NCBI GenBank assembly: GCA_965278985.1 | Contig: OZ257131.1 | Span: 6,014,001 to 6,078,000 of the forward strand | Source: CAISIP01 sp965278985 | Lineage (GTDB): Bacteria > Pseudomonadota > Gammaproteobacteria > Burkholderiales > Burkholderiaceae_C | Length of the DNA stretch: 64,000 bases | Direction of reading: 5' to 3' | Shown: positions 8,590-17,296 of the stretch, in pieces | How the letters are laid out: each line of letters opens with the position of its first letter | Numbering within the stretch: position 1 is the first letter of the stretch | Program-made: the position numbers and the translations under genes | The notes under the pieces: generated by a model | Database searches by the model: none | The model's input: only the letters and a program-made list of their open reading frames with translations | What the model was told of the DNA's origin: nothing

Positions 8590-10017
8590 ATGGAATCTTC
8601 ACGTTCGTCTTCAGGTCCTTCCGACCCGCACCTCGACCCCCAACCGTTGGCAGCCGACGCCCTGGTGCTATTCGGCGTGACCGGTAACCTGGCCTTCAAA
8701 CAGATCTTCCCCGCGCTGCTGGCCATGTGCCAACGCGGCACGCTGACGGTCCCGGTGATCGGCGTGGCCTCGCGCCCGTGGTCCATCGAGCAGCTGCGCG
8801 CGCATGCCACCGAGAGCATCACCCAGCACGATCCCGGCCATGACACGGCCGCGCTTGCGCGGTTGCTGGCGCTGCTGCGCTACGTGGCCGGGGACTACGA
8901 GGTGCCTGCCACCTTCAGCGCACTGCGCGAGGCCCTGGGAGATGCCACGCGCCCGGCGCACTACCTGGCCATTCCGCCCGCATTGTTCGCCACCGTCATC
9001 GAGGGCCTGGGCGCGGCAGGCCTGGCCCAGGGTGCACGCGTGATCGTGGAGAAACCCTTCGGCCGCGACCTGGCCTCGGCGCGTGCGCTCAATGCCGCCG
9101 CGCTGCAGGTGTTCGACGAGAACGCGGTGTTCCGCATCGACCACTTCCTGGGCAAGGAAGCGATCATGAACATCCTGTACTTCCGCTTCGCCAACTCCTT
9201 CCTGGAGCCGCTGTGGAACCGCCACCATGTGGCCAGCGTGCAGATCACGCTGGCCGAGCAGTTCGGCGTGCATGGCCGAGGCGCGTTCTACGAGAGCGCC
9301 GGCTGCCTGCGCGATGTGGTGCAGAACCACCTGTTCCAGATCGTCGCGCTGCTGGCCATGGAGCCCCCGGCCAGCCGCGACTTCGGGGCCGTGCACCGCC
9401 ACCAGGACGATGTGTTCGCCGCCATGCGCCCCCTGGGGCCCGACGACATCCTGCGCGGGCAGTACGAGGGATACCGCGACACGCCCGGCGTGGCCCCCGA
9501 TTCGGATGTGGAGACCTACTGCGCCCTGCGGCTGCACATCGATTCGTGGCGCTGGGATGGCGTGCCCTGGTACCTGCGTGCCGGCAAGTGCATGCCACAG
9601 ACGGCCTGCGAAGTGCTGGTGCGCTTCCATCCGCCACCCCAGAACCTGTTCGCCGACGCCGCGGTGCATGAGGAGGCCAACTTCCTGCGCCTGCGCATCT
9701 CGCCGCATTCCAGCATCGCGCTGGGCGCTCGCGTGAAGCGTGCGGGCAAGGAGTTCATCGGCGACCAGCGCGAATTCCTGCTGCTGGAGGAGGAGCCCGG
9801 CGAACAGTCGGCTTATGAACGCCTGCTGACCGACGCGATGCAGGGCGACGGCGCGCTGTTCACGCGCGAAGGTGCCATCGAGCGCGCATGGGCCGTGGTG
9901 GAGCCGGTGCTGGCGCAGCATGACGCTGCCATTCCGTATGCCCCAGGCAGCTGGGGCCCGGCAGCCGCGAACCATTTCATCGCGGCCGATGGGGGTTGGC
10001 ACAACCCCGCCGGGTGA
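8590..10017 (+). CDS. zwf: Glucose-6-phosphate 1-dehydrogenase (475 aa)
   Basis: It oxidises glucose 6-phosphate to 6-phosphogluconolactone, giving NADPH or NADH. The nucleotide fingerprint near the N-terminus reads FGVTGNLAFKQIFPAL instead of the usual GxxGDLxxRKLxPAL. The active-site signature RIDHFLGKE begins at residue 182, and EKPFGRDL is also present. The ATG at 8590 is chosen because upstream codons look non-coding and the operator and -10 end just before it. A second, classical G6PDH gene at 54300-55768 carries a frameshift, so this copy may supply the activity. The promoter motif places it in the stress regulon of this window. Confidence 0.92.
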   Translation: MESSRSSSGPSDPHLDPQPLAADALVLFGVTGNLAFKQIFPALLAMCQRGTLTVPVIGVASRPWSIEQLRAHATESITQHDPGHDTAALARLLALLRYVAGDYEVPATFSALREALGDATRPAHYLAIPPALFATVIEGLGAAGLAQGARVIVEKPFGRDLASARALNAAALQVFDENAVFRIDHFLGKEAIMNILYFRFANSFLEPLWNRHHVASVQITLAEQFGVHGRGAFYESAGCLRDVVQNHLFQIVALLAMEPPASRDFGAVHRHQDDVFAAMRPLGPDDILRGQYEGYRDTPGVAPDSDVETYCALRLHIDSWRWDGVPWYLRAGKCMPQTACEVLVRFHPPPQNLFADAAVHEEANFLRLRISPHSSIALGARVKRAGKEFIGDQREFLLLEEEPGEQSAYERLLTDAMQGDGALFTREGAIERAWAVVEPVLAQHDAAIPYAPGSWGPAAANHFIAADGGWHNPAG

Positions 10018-10049
10018 AGGCCATCACCATGTGCGCGCATCGCCGCCGC

Positions 10050-10637
10050 TCAGGGCATGTCCTGCAGCGCCAGCACCACATGCAAGGCGTCGGCGTCCGA
10101 TGCTCCAGCGTCCACCACGAAGCCCAGCGCCTTGGCCAGGGAACGCATGCCGACGTTCTCGCGCAGCACATAGCCCACCATGCGCTGCGTGCCCCGGCCC
10201 GCCTGGTAGGTGATCATCTTGCGCATCAGCTGGCAGCCGAGCCCGCGGGCCTGGATGTCCGGGCGCACGACGATGGCGAACTCCGCCGAGACGTTGTCCG
10301 CATCGGCCACGGCCCGCACCACACCGAGCGTCTGCGCCATGCCGCCGGGCAAGCGCCGCTCGGCGATGAAGGCCATTTCGTGGGCATAGTCGATGTGCGT
10401 CAGGTGCTCCATCTCTGCGGGAGGAATCTGCCTGCGCACGCTGAAGAAGCGCAAGCGCAGGTCCTCGGGCCGCAGGGCTGCCATGAAGGCTTGGTGCTGC
10501 GCGGCATCCTCGGGCCGGATGGGACGCAGGGTGAGGCGCTCGCCCTTCCACTGCAAGCTTTCTTCCAGCCCCGGAGGGCATGCGACCGTGCGCGTGGTCG
10601 GGGTCGTGGTCGTGCTCGGGGTCTGGCATGGCGACAT
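10050..10637 (-). CDS. GNAT-family N-acetyltransferase (195 aa)
   Basis: The acetyl-CoA-binding signature is VRPDIQARGLGCQLM (Q-x-x-G-x-G type). It is preceded by the LTLRPIRPEDAAQHQAFMAAL strand/helix and the RLRFFSVRRQIP segment typical of acetyltransferases related to the C-terminal domain of protein lysine acetyltransferases (Pat/AcuA-like). The ATG at 10637 starts a Thr/Pro-rich polar leader of about 25 residues. The stop lies 32 nt from the convergent zwf stop. The substrate is unknown; a protein acetyltransferase would suit a stress regulon that also makes acetyl phosphate, but that is inference. Confidence 0.85.
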   Translation of the reverse strand: MSPCQTPSTTTTPTTRTVACPPGLEESLQWKGERLTLRPIRPEDAAQHQAFMAALRPEDLRLRFFSVRRQIPPAEMEHLTHIDYAHEMAFIAERRLPGGMAQTLGVVRAVADADNVSAEFAIVVRPDIQARGLGCQLMRKMITYQAGRGTQRMVGYVLRENVGMRSLAKALGFVVDAGASDADALHVVLALQDMP

Positions 10638-10665
10638 GGTGCAGCGTAACGCCGCTCCCCCAGAT

Positions 10666-10684
10666 GTCTGTACGCCAACCCACC
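10666..10684 (-). promoter_or_regulatory. TGTAC-N6-GTACA operator between GNAT and P-type ATPase genes
   Basis: GTCTGTACG then CCAA then CCCAC. The conserved half faces the minus-strand acetyltransferase gene; a -10 candidate TACGCT (10648-10643) puts the start of transcription within 1-2 nt of the ATG at 10637. The palindrome is 27 nt from the divergent ATPase start, where I see no matching -10, so its effect on the ATPase is uncertain. Confidence 0.6.
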
Positions 10685-10711
10685 GCCCAAGAACACACCA
10701 GCGACGCACGA

Positions 10712-13657
10712 ATGGATCCCAAGGTGCCACCTCTCCTGTCCCATCCACCTCCGCCGGCTCGCGCTGACGCGAACCACCCCCGTCCCGACCCGTCGGTGAC
10801 CGAAGCCGCCACCGTCTTGCGCGATCTCGCCACCGATGGCCATAACGGTCTCACGGCGGCGGAAGCCGCGCGGCGCCTCGTCCAGGACGGACCGAACGCC
10901 CTGCGCGCCGCGCCGCCGGTCCCGCCGTGGCGACGGCTGCTGGCGCAGTTCCAGGACCCGCTGATCTACCTGCTGCTGGTGGCGATAGCCATCGCGCTGG
11001 CGGCGTGGATAGTGGACGGCGCACAGGGCTGGCCGGTGGATGCCATCGTGGTCGGCACCATCGTCGTGCTCAATGGCGTGCTCGGCTACATGCAGGAAGC
11101 CAAGGCGCGCAACGCGGTGGCGGCACTGGCCCGAATGACCACCGTGACCGCATCCGTGGTGCGCGGCGGCCAGACCTGCCGCATACCCGGCGCGGAGCTG
11201 GTCACGGGGGACCTGCTGCTGCTGGCAGAGGGCGATGCCGTGGGTGCGGACGCCCGGTTGCTCGAGGCCAGCAGCCTGCAGGTGCAGGAGGCCTCGCTCA
11301 CCGGCGAGAGCCATGCGGTGCTGAAGCACCCGGCCATCCTGCCAGGGCCCGCGCCGTTGGGCGACCGGCTCAACATGGTCTTCAAGGGCACGGCCGTCGC
11401 GGAGGGCACCGGCCGCGCGGTGGTCACCGCCACCGGCATGGCCACGGAGATGGGCGGCATCGCGCAGCTGCTGGACGCCACGGCCGAGAAGCCCACGCCC
11501 TTGCAGCAGGAGGTGGCGCGCATCGGCCGCATGCTGGGCGTGGCGGTGCTGGGGATCGCGGCCGTGGTGGTGCTGACCATCCTGGTCATGTCCCCGCCCT
11601 CCAACGCGGCCGGCGTGATCGACGTGCTGCTGCTGGGCGTGGCACTGGCCGTGGCGGCCGTGCCCGAGGGACTGCCTGCGGTGCTGACGGTGGTGCTGGC
11701 CATGGGCGTGCAGCGCATGGCCCGGCGCAACGCCATCGTCAAGAACCTGTCGTCGGTGGAGACGCTGGGCTGCGCCTCCGTGATCTGCACGGACAAGACC
11801 GGCACGCTGACCCGCGCCGAGATGACCATGCAGAGGATCCTCACCGCCTCGGGCGGCACCCACATCACGGGCGTGGGTTATGCACCCGAAGGGCAGGTGC
11901 AGAACCAGGGCACCGCCCTGGCCGAAGGCGCGCTGCGCAACGAGCAGGCATTGGTGCTCACTGGCGGCTGCCTGGCCGGCAACGCCAGCCTGCAGCACAC
12001 GCCGAAGGGCCCCTGGACCATCCAGGGCGACCCCACCGAAGCGGCATTCCTGGTGGCGGCTCGCAAGCTGTCGCCCGGCACGGAGCCCGCCGGCCAGGAC
12101 AAGCGCTATGTGCGCATCGCTGAAATCCCCTTCACCTCCGAGCGCAAGCGCATGTCGGTGGTGGTGCGCGACGCGCAGCAAGGTGACGTCCAAGTTCAGG
12201 CACAAGCTGGCGCCTGCATGCTCTTCGCCAAGGGCGCGCCCGACGTGCTGCTGGAACACTGCACGCACCAGCGGGTAGGCGGTGACGCGGTGGCCCTGGA
12301 TGCCGCGGCGCGCGCAGCGATCCTGGCCGGCGTGGATGCGCTCTCCGACGCCGCGCTGCGCACCCTGGCCGTCGCTTACCGCGCGCTCGCACCGGGTGAG
12401 GACGCGCACGCGGGCGAGGCGCTGGAAACGCAGCTGGTCTATGCCGGCACGGTGGGCATCATCGATCCGCCGCGCGAAGAGGCCAAGCTCGCCATCCGCG
12501 AGGCACAGGGCGCGGGCATCCGCACCCTCATGATCACGGGCGACCATCCGCGCACCGCGGCTCGCATCGCCGCCGACCTGGGCATTGCAGCGGAAGGGGC
12601 GGTGGCGCTCACCGGGCGTGACCTCGACGCGCTGGACGCACCGGCCTTTGCAGCGGCCGTGCGTGTCACCAACGTCTATGCCCGCGTGGCCCCCGCGCAC
12701 AAGCTGCGGGTGGTGGCCGCGCTGCAGGCCGATGGCCAGATCGTCGCCATGACGGGCGACGGCGTCAACGATGCGCCGGCGCTGAAGGCCGCCGACATCG
12801 GCATCGCCATGGGCAGGACCGGCACCGAGGTGACCAAGGAAGCCGCGCGCATGGTGCTGGCCGACGACAACTTCGCCACCATCGTGCTGGCGGTGCGCGA
12901 GGGGCGCAACATCTTCCAGAACATCCGCAAGTGCCTGCGCTACCTGCTGTCGTCCAATATGGGCGAGGTGCTCACCGTGTTCCTGGGCGTGGTGGGGGCC
13001 AGCGTGATCGGCCTCCCGGCGCCGGGTGGTGCGGTGGTGCTGCCGCTGCTGGCCACGCAGATCCTCTGGCTCAACCTGATCACCGACTCCTGGCCCGCGC
13101 TGGCCATGGGCGTGGACCCACCCAGCGGTGACGTGATGGCGCGCAAGCCCCGCCTGCGGTCGGAGCGTGTGATCGATGCCCGCATGTGGGTGGGCATCTG
13201 CGAGATCGGGCTGGTGGTGGCGGTCGTGGCCTTGCTGACGATGGACATGCTGATGCCCGGCGGCTTGGTGGAGGGCGCGCACGACATGGCCACCGCACGC
13301 ACGGCAGGCTTCACGGTGCTGGTGATTGCGCACCTGTTCAACTGCTTCAACGCGCGCTCGCCGACCGCCAGCGCGTTCCAGGGGCTGTTCGCCAATGGGT
13401 GGTTATGGGGAGCGGTGGCGCTGTCGGCCGGGCTGCAGGTGGCGGTGGTGCAGGTGGGCTGGCTCAACGCCGCCTTCGGCACCGTGCCCTTGACGCTGGA
13501 CCAGTGGGCACTGTGCATCGCCATGGGCAGCGGGGTGTTGTGGTACAGCGAGCTGCGCAAGCTGGTGGCGCGCATGTGGCACATCCGGCGGCCCGCCACG
13601 GAGGCCGCCGGACCGGGCGTCCACCCGCGTACGCCTGCTACAGCAACACCGCGCTGA
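10712..13657 (+). CDS. P2-type cation-transporting ATPase (981 aa)
   Basis: Inner-membrane P-type ATPase of the PacL/PMR1 (Ca2+ or Na+) branch. Features in order are the N-terminal cation-ATPase domain, the actuator loop LTGES, the membrane ion motif VPEGLP (about 317-322), the phosphorylation site CTDKTGTLT with Asp361, the hinge GDGVNDAPALKAADIGIAMG, and C-terminal membrane helices. PEGLP is typical of Ca2+ and Na+/K+ pumps, against the Mg2+ type at 42664. The ATG at 10712 is preferred over one at 10664 inside the operator. Its stop overlaps the convergent nitroreductase gene by 20 nt. A mycobacterial homologue of this type (CtpF) belongs to the DosR regulon. Confidence 0.92.
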   Translation: MDPKVPPLLSHPPPPARADANHPRPDPSVTEAATVLRDLATDGHNGLTAAEAARRLVQDGPNALRAAPPVPPWRRLLAQFQDPLIYLLLVAIAIALAAWIVDGAQGWPVDAIVVGTIVVLNGVLGYMQEAKARNAVAALARMTTVTASVVRGGQTCRIPGAELVTGDLLLLAEGDAVGADARLLEASSLQVQEASLTGESHAVLKHPAILPGPAPLGDRLNMVFKGTAVAEGTGRAVVTATGMATEMGGIAQLLDATAEKPTPLQQEVARIGRMLGVAVLGIAAVVVLTILVMSPPSNAAGVIDVLLLGVALAVAAVPEGLPAVLTVVLAMGVQRMARRNAIVKNLSSVETLGCASVICTDKTGTLTRAEMTMQRILTASGGTHITGVGYAPEGQVQNQGTALAEGALRNEQALVLTGGCLAGNASLQHTPKGPWTIQGDPTEAAFLVAARKLSPGTEPAGQDKRYVRIAEIPFTSERKRMSVVVRDAQQGDVQVQAQAGACMLFAKGAPDVLLEHCTHQRVGGDAVALDAAARAAILAGVDALSDAALRTLAVAYRALAPGEDAHAGEALETQLVYAGTVGIIDPPREEAKLAIREAQGAGIRTLMITGDHPRTAARIAADLGIAAEGAVALTGRDLDALDAPAFAAAVRVTNVYARVAPAHKLRVVAALQADGQIVAMTGDGVNDAPALKAADIGIAMGRTGTEVTKEAARMVLADDNFATIVLAVREGRNIFQNIRKCLRYLLSSNMGEVLTVFLGVVGASVIGLPAPGGAVVLPLLATQILWLNLITDSWPALAMGVDPPSGDVMARKPRLRSERVIDARMWVGICEIGLVVAVVALLTMDMLMPGGLVEGAHDMATARTAGFTVLVIAHLFNCFNARSPTASAFQGLFANGWLWGAVALSAGLQVAVVQVGWLNAAFGTVPLTLDQWALCIAMGSGVLWYSELRKLVARMWHIRRPATEAAGPGVHPRTPATATPR

Positions 13658-14792
13658 CCGGCCGCCGCAGGGACCGCGGCATGGCCGGGCCGCGCCCGAA
13701 GCGCACCACCAGGTCCGGCCTGCCGCCCACGATGCCCCAAGCGTCGGCGAACCGGGGCCGCATCGCCGGCACCTCCACCGGCTGGTTGAGCATGGCGTTG
13801 CGGATGCCCAGCGCGGTGGCCTGCAGCGCGAAGCGCTCGTAGCAGCGGCCAGCCTCGATCCAGTGCGCCCGGTCATCCGTGTCGGACACGAAGACCGCGA
13901 TGCCCGCCGAGCTGCGGATGTGGCGGGCGTATTTGTCGTTCTCACTCTGCTCGGTGAAGAACATGCCGAAGAGCAGGCTGCCCAGCCAGCGCGGCACGAC
14001 CGGGTTGCCGGAGGTGGCGCTGAACAGGCCGTCCCCCGTGCGCAGTGCCTCGTCTTCGCCGAAACGGATCCACCGCTTGAGCTCCTCCACGAAGGCAGGG
14101 TCGCGCATCTGTGCGGTGTTGGCCTCCACCACGTAGGCCAGCACCTTCTCCATCACGTCCTGCCCGGTGAGCAGCAGCACTCGCACGCCGTCGCCCGTCC
14201 CGGCGCGCTCCAGCAAGGCCAGCTCGGCGTTGGCCACAGGCCGGCCGTCGAATGCACTGCGTGTGCATTGGCGCTCGGGGATCGCCCGGTAGAGGGCTGT
14301 GGCCACGGCCCGTGTGGGCTCCAGCACCACCCGGATGCCTTGCGCGGGCTCGGCTTCGACATGGGGCTGCGCCTGCAGGCCATTCGCGAGTGCCGCCTGG
14401 GCCAGGTTCTCGACTGCGCATCCCAGCGACACATGCAGGTGGTGGTCGTCCGGGTCGACGGCCGGGCAGCGCCGCGTGAAATCGGGCAGGACCGTGATGG
14501 CCTCTTCCGCCAGGCGGTAGCGCCAGCACTGCGTGTTGTGGCTGGAGGGTGCCAGCGTCGCATACCGCACCAGTTCTCGCATCAAGGCCGCGCCTTCACC
14601 CTGCGCGCCGGAGGTGGGGCGCCAGGTCGTGCGCGGGCTTGCGGCAGAACCGCCTGCTGCGCTTTCTTCCCCTTCATCCCTATCGGTCGCTTCGGCTAAT
14701 GCGGAGCCGCGGGCCTGCAGGAGCAGGGGTGCGAGCGCGCACGCCGCTGCCCCGCGCAGGAAATGGTGGCGTGAAAGCGCAGGCTGTGCCAT
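13638..14792 (-). CDS. Acg-family FMN-binding nitroreductase-like protein (384 aa)
   Basis: It resembles the Acg family of nitroreductase-fold proteins, which bind FMN but usually lack ordinary nitroreductase activity. Signs are the ATLAPSSHNTQCWRY segment at the start of the fold, the DPDDHHLHVSLGCAVENL segment, AVFVSDTDDRAHWIEAGRCYERFALQATALGI, and the C-terminal GRPDLVVRFGRGP. Residues 1-32 look like an export signal (SRHHFLRGAAACALAPLLL, a degenerate Tat-like motif). It is the third gene of an operon behind a host-attachment-type gene and a DUF gene. The M. tuberculosis Acg protein (Rv2032) is a dormancy-regulon member. Confidence 0.85.
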   Translation of the reverse strand: MAQPALSRHHFLRGAAACALAPLLLQARGSALAEATDRDEGEESAAGGSAASPRTTWRPTSGAQGEGAALMRELVRYATLAPSSHNTQCWRYRLAEEAITVLPDFTRRCPAVDPDDHHLHVSLGCAVENLAQAALANGLQAQPHVEAEPAQGIRVVLEPTRAVATALYRAIPERQCTRSAFDGRPVANAELALLERAGTGDGVRVLLLTGQDVMEKVLAYVVEANTAQMRDPAFVEELKRWIRFGEDEALRTGDGLFSATSGNPVVPRWLGSLLFGMFFTEQSENDKYARHIRSSAGIAVFVSDTDDRAHWIEAGRCYERFALQATALGIRNAMLNQPVEVPAMRPRFADAWGIVGGRPDLVVRFGRGPAMPRSLRRPVSAVLL

Positions 14793-14835
14793 GGGGAGAA
14801 TCTCGGTGCGAAGGGCGGGAGTGCGTGCAGGGTGC

Positions 14836-15702
14836 TCAGTGCACGAACTCGTACGCCAGCGCGGTGATGGTGGCGCGGAAGTATCCATGCGGTCCTCCGG
14901 CCAATATCCAGGCCACCTCGGCATCCAGCGGCACGCGCATGCCGTCGCGCAGCGCGTAGTTCCAGAAGCGGCCCTCCCAGGGCGCGGTGGTGACGGTGTC
15001 GTCCACCACGCGCTCCCGGGCCTCGGCGCGCACGCTGCCGATGGTTCCATCGTCCTCGAAGCGGAAGAGCAGGCGCACGCGGGTGTCTCCGTCCGTGACC
15101 GTGGCATAGGCCGACCGGTCGTCGACGGCGTCCCACTGCACGCCTTGGCCGGGCAGCAGTGCCGTCGGGTACCACACAGCTTCGGCCAACCAGCGCATGA
15201 GTTCAGCGCGCGCCAGGCCGGGCGTGCCCCGCAGGTCTGCCATGGGGTGCAGGCCCATGGCCGACACCTGCAACCTGCCTTCCCCCGCCACATAGGCGTC
15301 GTGCACGTAGATCGGCAGGCCCGGCAACATCCGCACCCGCCCATCCCACACAAAGCCGGGGCGGTGCACGCGCACGCGCTGGGTGGAGGTGAAGGGTTTC
15401 CATCGCGCCCCGGTGTCGCTGAGGTTGAGCATGCCCCGGTGCGACACGGTCATGGCCGCCACCAGGGGCTGGCCATCGGCCAACACCGCTCGGAAGAAGC
15501 GTTGCACCGGCGCAGGCAAGCCCTCCAGCGCGTGCGCCCCGGCCACTGTGGGCGCACCCGCAGTGGCACCGTGTTCGAGCGCGCTGCGCAGCCGCACGGT
15601 GTCCGCAGCCCAGCGGGATTGGCCCCATCGCAGCGCGGCCATTCCCCCGGCCACCAGCAGGCCAGCGGCCGCCACCAGGGCCCACGGCGCGGCCCGCTTC
15701 AT
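14836..15702 (-). CDS. Conserved membrane-anchored protein of unknown function (DUF6544/DUF6920-like)
   Basis: A 288-aa protein with one N-terminal hydrophobic helix (about residues 5-22) and a soluble body. The segments LPAPVQRFFRAVL, WKPFTSTQRVRVHRPGFVWDGRV and MRWLAEAVWYPTALLPG, and the C-terminal AWILAGGPHGYFRATI, are those I associate with a DUF family of uncharacterised proteins now numbered DUF6544 or DUF6920. No catalytic motif is evident. It lies 52 nt after the host-attachment-type gene and 43 nt before the Acg-type gene on the same strand, so it is the middle of a three-gene operon. Confidence 0.7.
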   Translation of the reverse strand: MKRAAPWALVAAAGLLVAGGMAALRWGQSRWAADTVRLRSALEHGATAGAPTVAGAHALEGLPAPVQRFFRAVLADGQPLVAAMTVSHRGMLNLSDTGARWKPFTSTQRVRVHRPGFVWDGRVRMLPGLPIYVHDAYVAGEGRLQVSAMGLHPMADLRGTPGLARAELMRWLAEAVWYPTALLPGQGVQWDAVDDRSAYATVTDGDTRVRLLFRFEDDGTIGSVRAEARERVVDDTVTTAPWEGRFWNYALRDGMRVPLDAEVAWILAGGPHGYFRATITALAYEFVH

Positions 15703-15754
15703 GCGCCCATGGCCGTGCAGTCGGAGACGTGCATGGCGCGGCGATGCCCATGCC

Positions 15755-16135
15755 TCAGGAGGGGCCGTGCGTGCCGGCCATGCGGTCGTAGCGCGCGAAG
15801 TGCTTGCGCGCCAGTGCCACCAGCTGGTTCTCGCTCGGGTGGTCCACCACCTCGTAGCCCACGATGCGCGCCGCCGTGGGCGCGCGGTGCTTCTCGGCAT
15901 AGCGCCGGAAGTCGGCCAGGCCCTTGTGGCCGCCGGTCACCAGCACCTCGGCGATGCCATCGAGCGCATCGCACACCGCACCGAAGAACTCGTGCTCCGA
16001 ACGCACGCCGCTGCCGTGCTGGGCCGTGAGGTGGCGGTGCTCATGGATCGTGCGCTCCGCCACGTGGTCGGAGTCGAACTGCAGAACCTGGGCGGCGTGG
16101 TGGTCGACGAAGGCGACGGCGTGGAACAGTGTCAT
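15755..16135 (-). CDS. Host-attachment / eRF1-domain-like protein (126 aa)
   Basis: A small soluble protein of the host-attachment protein family, structurally related to the third domain of eRF1. It carries HAVAFVDHHAAQVLQF, a central His-rich stretch (EHRHLTAQHGSG) and the LVTGGHKGLADFRRYAEKH segment. Family members have been linked to plant attachment in Agrobacterium and, by fold, to ribosome factors; the molecular role is unproven. It is the first gene of the operon with the DUF6920-like and Acg-type genes. The ATG at 16135 has no Shine-Dalgarno and coincides with the predicted start of transcription, implying a leaderless message. Confidence 0.8.
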   Translation of the reverse strand: MTLFHAVAFVDHHAAQVLQFDSDHVAERTIHEHRHLTAQHGSGVRSEHEFFGAVCDALDGIAEVLVTGGHKGLADFRRYAEKHRAPTAARIVGYEVVDHPSENQLVALARKHFARYDRMAGTHGPS

Positions 16136-16165
16136 GGGGCCAGCATGGGGCCGTGCACGCCCACG

Positions 16166-16184
16166 GTCTGTACGCCAACCCACG
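16166..16184 (-). promoter_or_regulatory. TGTAC-N6-GTACA operator, host-attachment/Acg operon
   Basis: GTCTGTACG, spacer CCAA, then CCCAC. The conserved half faces the minus-strand operon. A -10 candidate CATGCT (complement of 16142-16147) places the centre exactly at -41.5, and the start of transcription at 16135, the A of the ATG. Confidence 0.68.
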
Positions 16185-16220
16185 CCCGCAGCGTCGCGGT
16201 GCGCACCGACCGGCGCCGCC

Positions 16221-17255
16221 TCATCCGTTGCGCAGATCGTCCATCGCCTGCTTCAGCAGCTGGTAGCGCGTGCGCACCTGGGTCATCTCGCGGTACCAGT
16301 CCACCAGGTCACCCCAGGGGTCATTGACCCGCGCCAGCCCCGACACGAAGGCCACCACGGTGCCCACGTCCAGCTGTCCGCGCACGACGTAGAAGCCCCC
16401 CACGCCCAGCGCAGTGGCCACGCCGAGGTGGTGCAGGAGGTTCATGAGGAAGTACATGCTGAACTTGATGCGGAACATGCCCATGCCCAACTGGTACACG
16501 TGGCCGATACGCGCTGCCTTGGCCGCATCCGTCGGCGCCACGTCGTCACGGCCCTCCACGATATCGCCGCCGACCTCCCGCAGCGCGCGGACGCGTTCGC
16601 CGGCCCGCTGATTGATCGCGCGCTGCATGAGCGGCACGAACACCATCTGCGGGATGAACGCCGCGGCGCACAGCGCCGCCACCACGGACTGCAACCAGGC
16701 CAGGTAGCCGAACACGCTGACGAGGATCCCTGTCTGCAGCAATGGCTCCGACAGGCTGATGCCGAGGAACCCGCCGATGGGCTCCACCTCGGACAGCACC
16801 ATCGCCACCTCCGTGCCCTCGGCATGCTGCGGGCGCGCGCCATGGCCGGGCGCGACGACGCGCAGTGCGGTCACCGCGCGCCGCAGCTGCAGCACGCCGC
16901 TTTCACTGACCCACGCGCGGTAGATGTTCAATCCGAGCTTGATGCCGCCCTGCAGCAGCGCGATGCCGAAGTAGGCCAGCGCCAGGAAGGTGATCGCGCC
17001 CAGGTCGCCCTGCGCGATGGCGCTGTTGACGACGCGGCGCTGGATCTCCAGCGGCACGGCGCTCAGCAGGAACACCAGGATGGAGAGCAGCACGAGCGCC
17101 AGCTGGTGGCGCCCGCTCGCCTGCAGCACGTAGGCCATGAGGCTGCCTGGCAGAGGCTCCCCAGGGCGCCACGGCCCCGGGGCTGCTGGCGCCTTGTGCC
17201 ACCAACGACCGAGCGCCAGCGGCACCCGGAACCTCCTGCGTCCCGGCGGGCTCAT
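16221..17255 (-). CDS. ABC transporter six-transmembrane protein without ATPase domain (344 aa)
   Basis: Hydrophobic segments (HQLALVLLSILVFLLSAVP, ITFLALAYFGIALLQGGIK, GILVSVFGYLAWLQSVVAAL, YFLMNLLHHLGVATALGVGGFYVV, GTVVAFVSGLARV) form one six-helix exporter-type membrane domain. No Walker A or LSGGQ motif is present, so the protein is a stand-alone membrane domain of the kind classed as 'six-transmembrane ABC' proteins. GAGGGG sits 5 nt before the ATG at 17255. It is the last gene of the ALDH-NnrDE-ADH operon. It needs either a separate ATPase or has a non-transport role; I cannot tell which. Confidence 0.75.
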   Translation of the reverse strand: MSPPGRRRFRVPLALGRWWHKAPAAPGPWRPGEPLPGSLMAYVLQASGRHQLALVLLSILVFLLSAVPLEIQRRVVNSAIAQGDLGAITFLALAYFGIALLQGGIKLGLNIYRAWVSESGVLQLRRAVTALRVVAPGHGARPQHAEGTEVAMVLSEVEPIGGFLGISLSEPLLQTGILVSVFGYLAWLQSVVAALCAAAFIPQMVFVPLMQRAINQRAGERVRALREVGGDIVEGRDDVAPTDAAKAARIGHVYQLGMGMFRIKFSMYFLMNLLHHLGVATALGVGGFYVVRGQLDVGTVVAFVSGLARVNDPWGDLVDWYREMTQVRTRYQLLKQAMDDLRNG

Positions 17256-17296
17256 TGCGGCCCCTCGTACACCATGGCGCGGCACGGGATGCCGGG

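Noticed and set aside
5252..8602. Long open frame on the minus strand opposite the winged-helix/STAND regulator
   Set aside because: Same mirror effect; the product is rich in Gln, Arg and His without motifs, and the plus strand encodes an intact Walker A/B ATPase with a winged helix.
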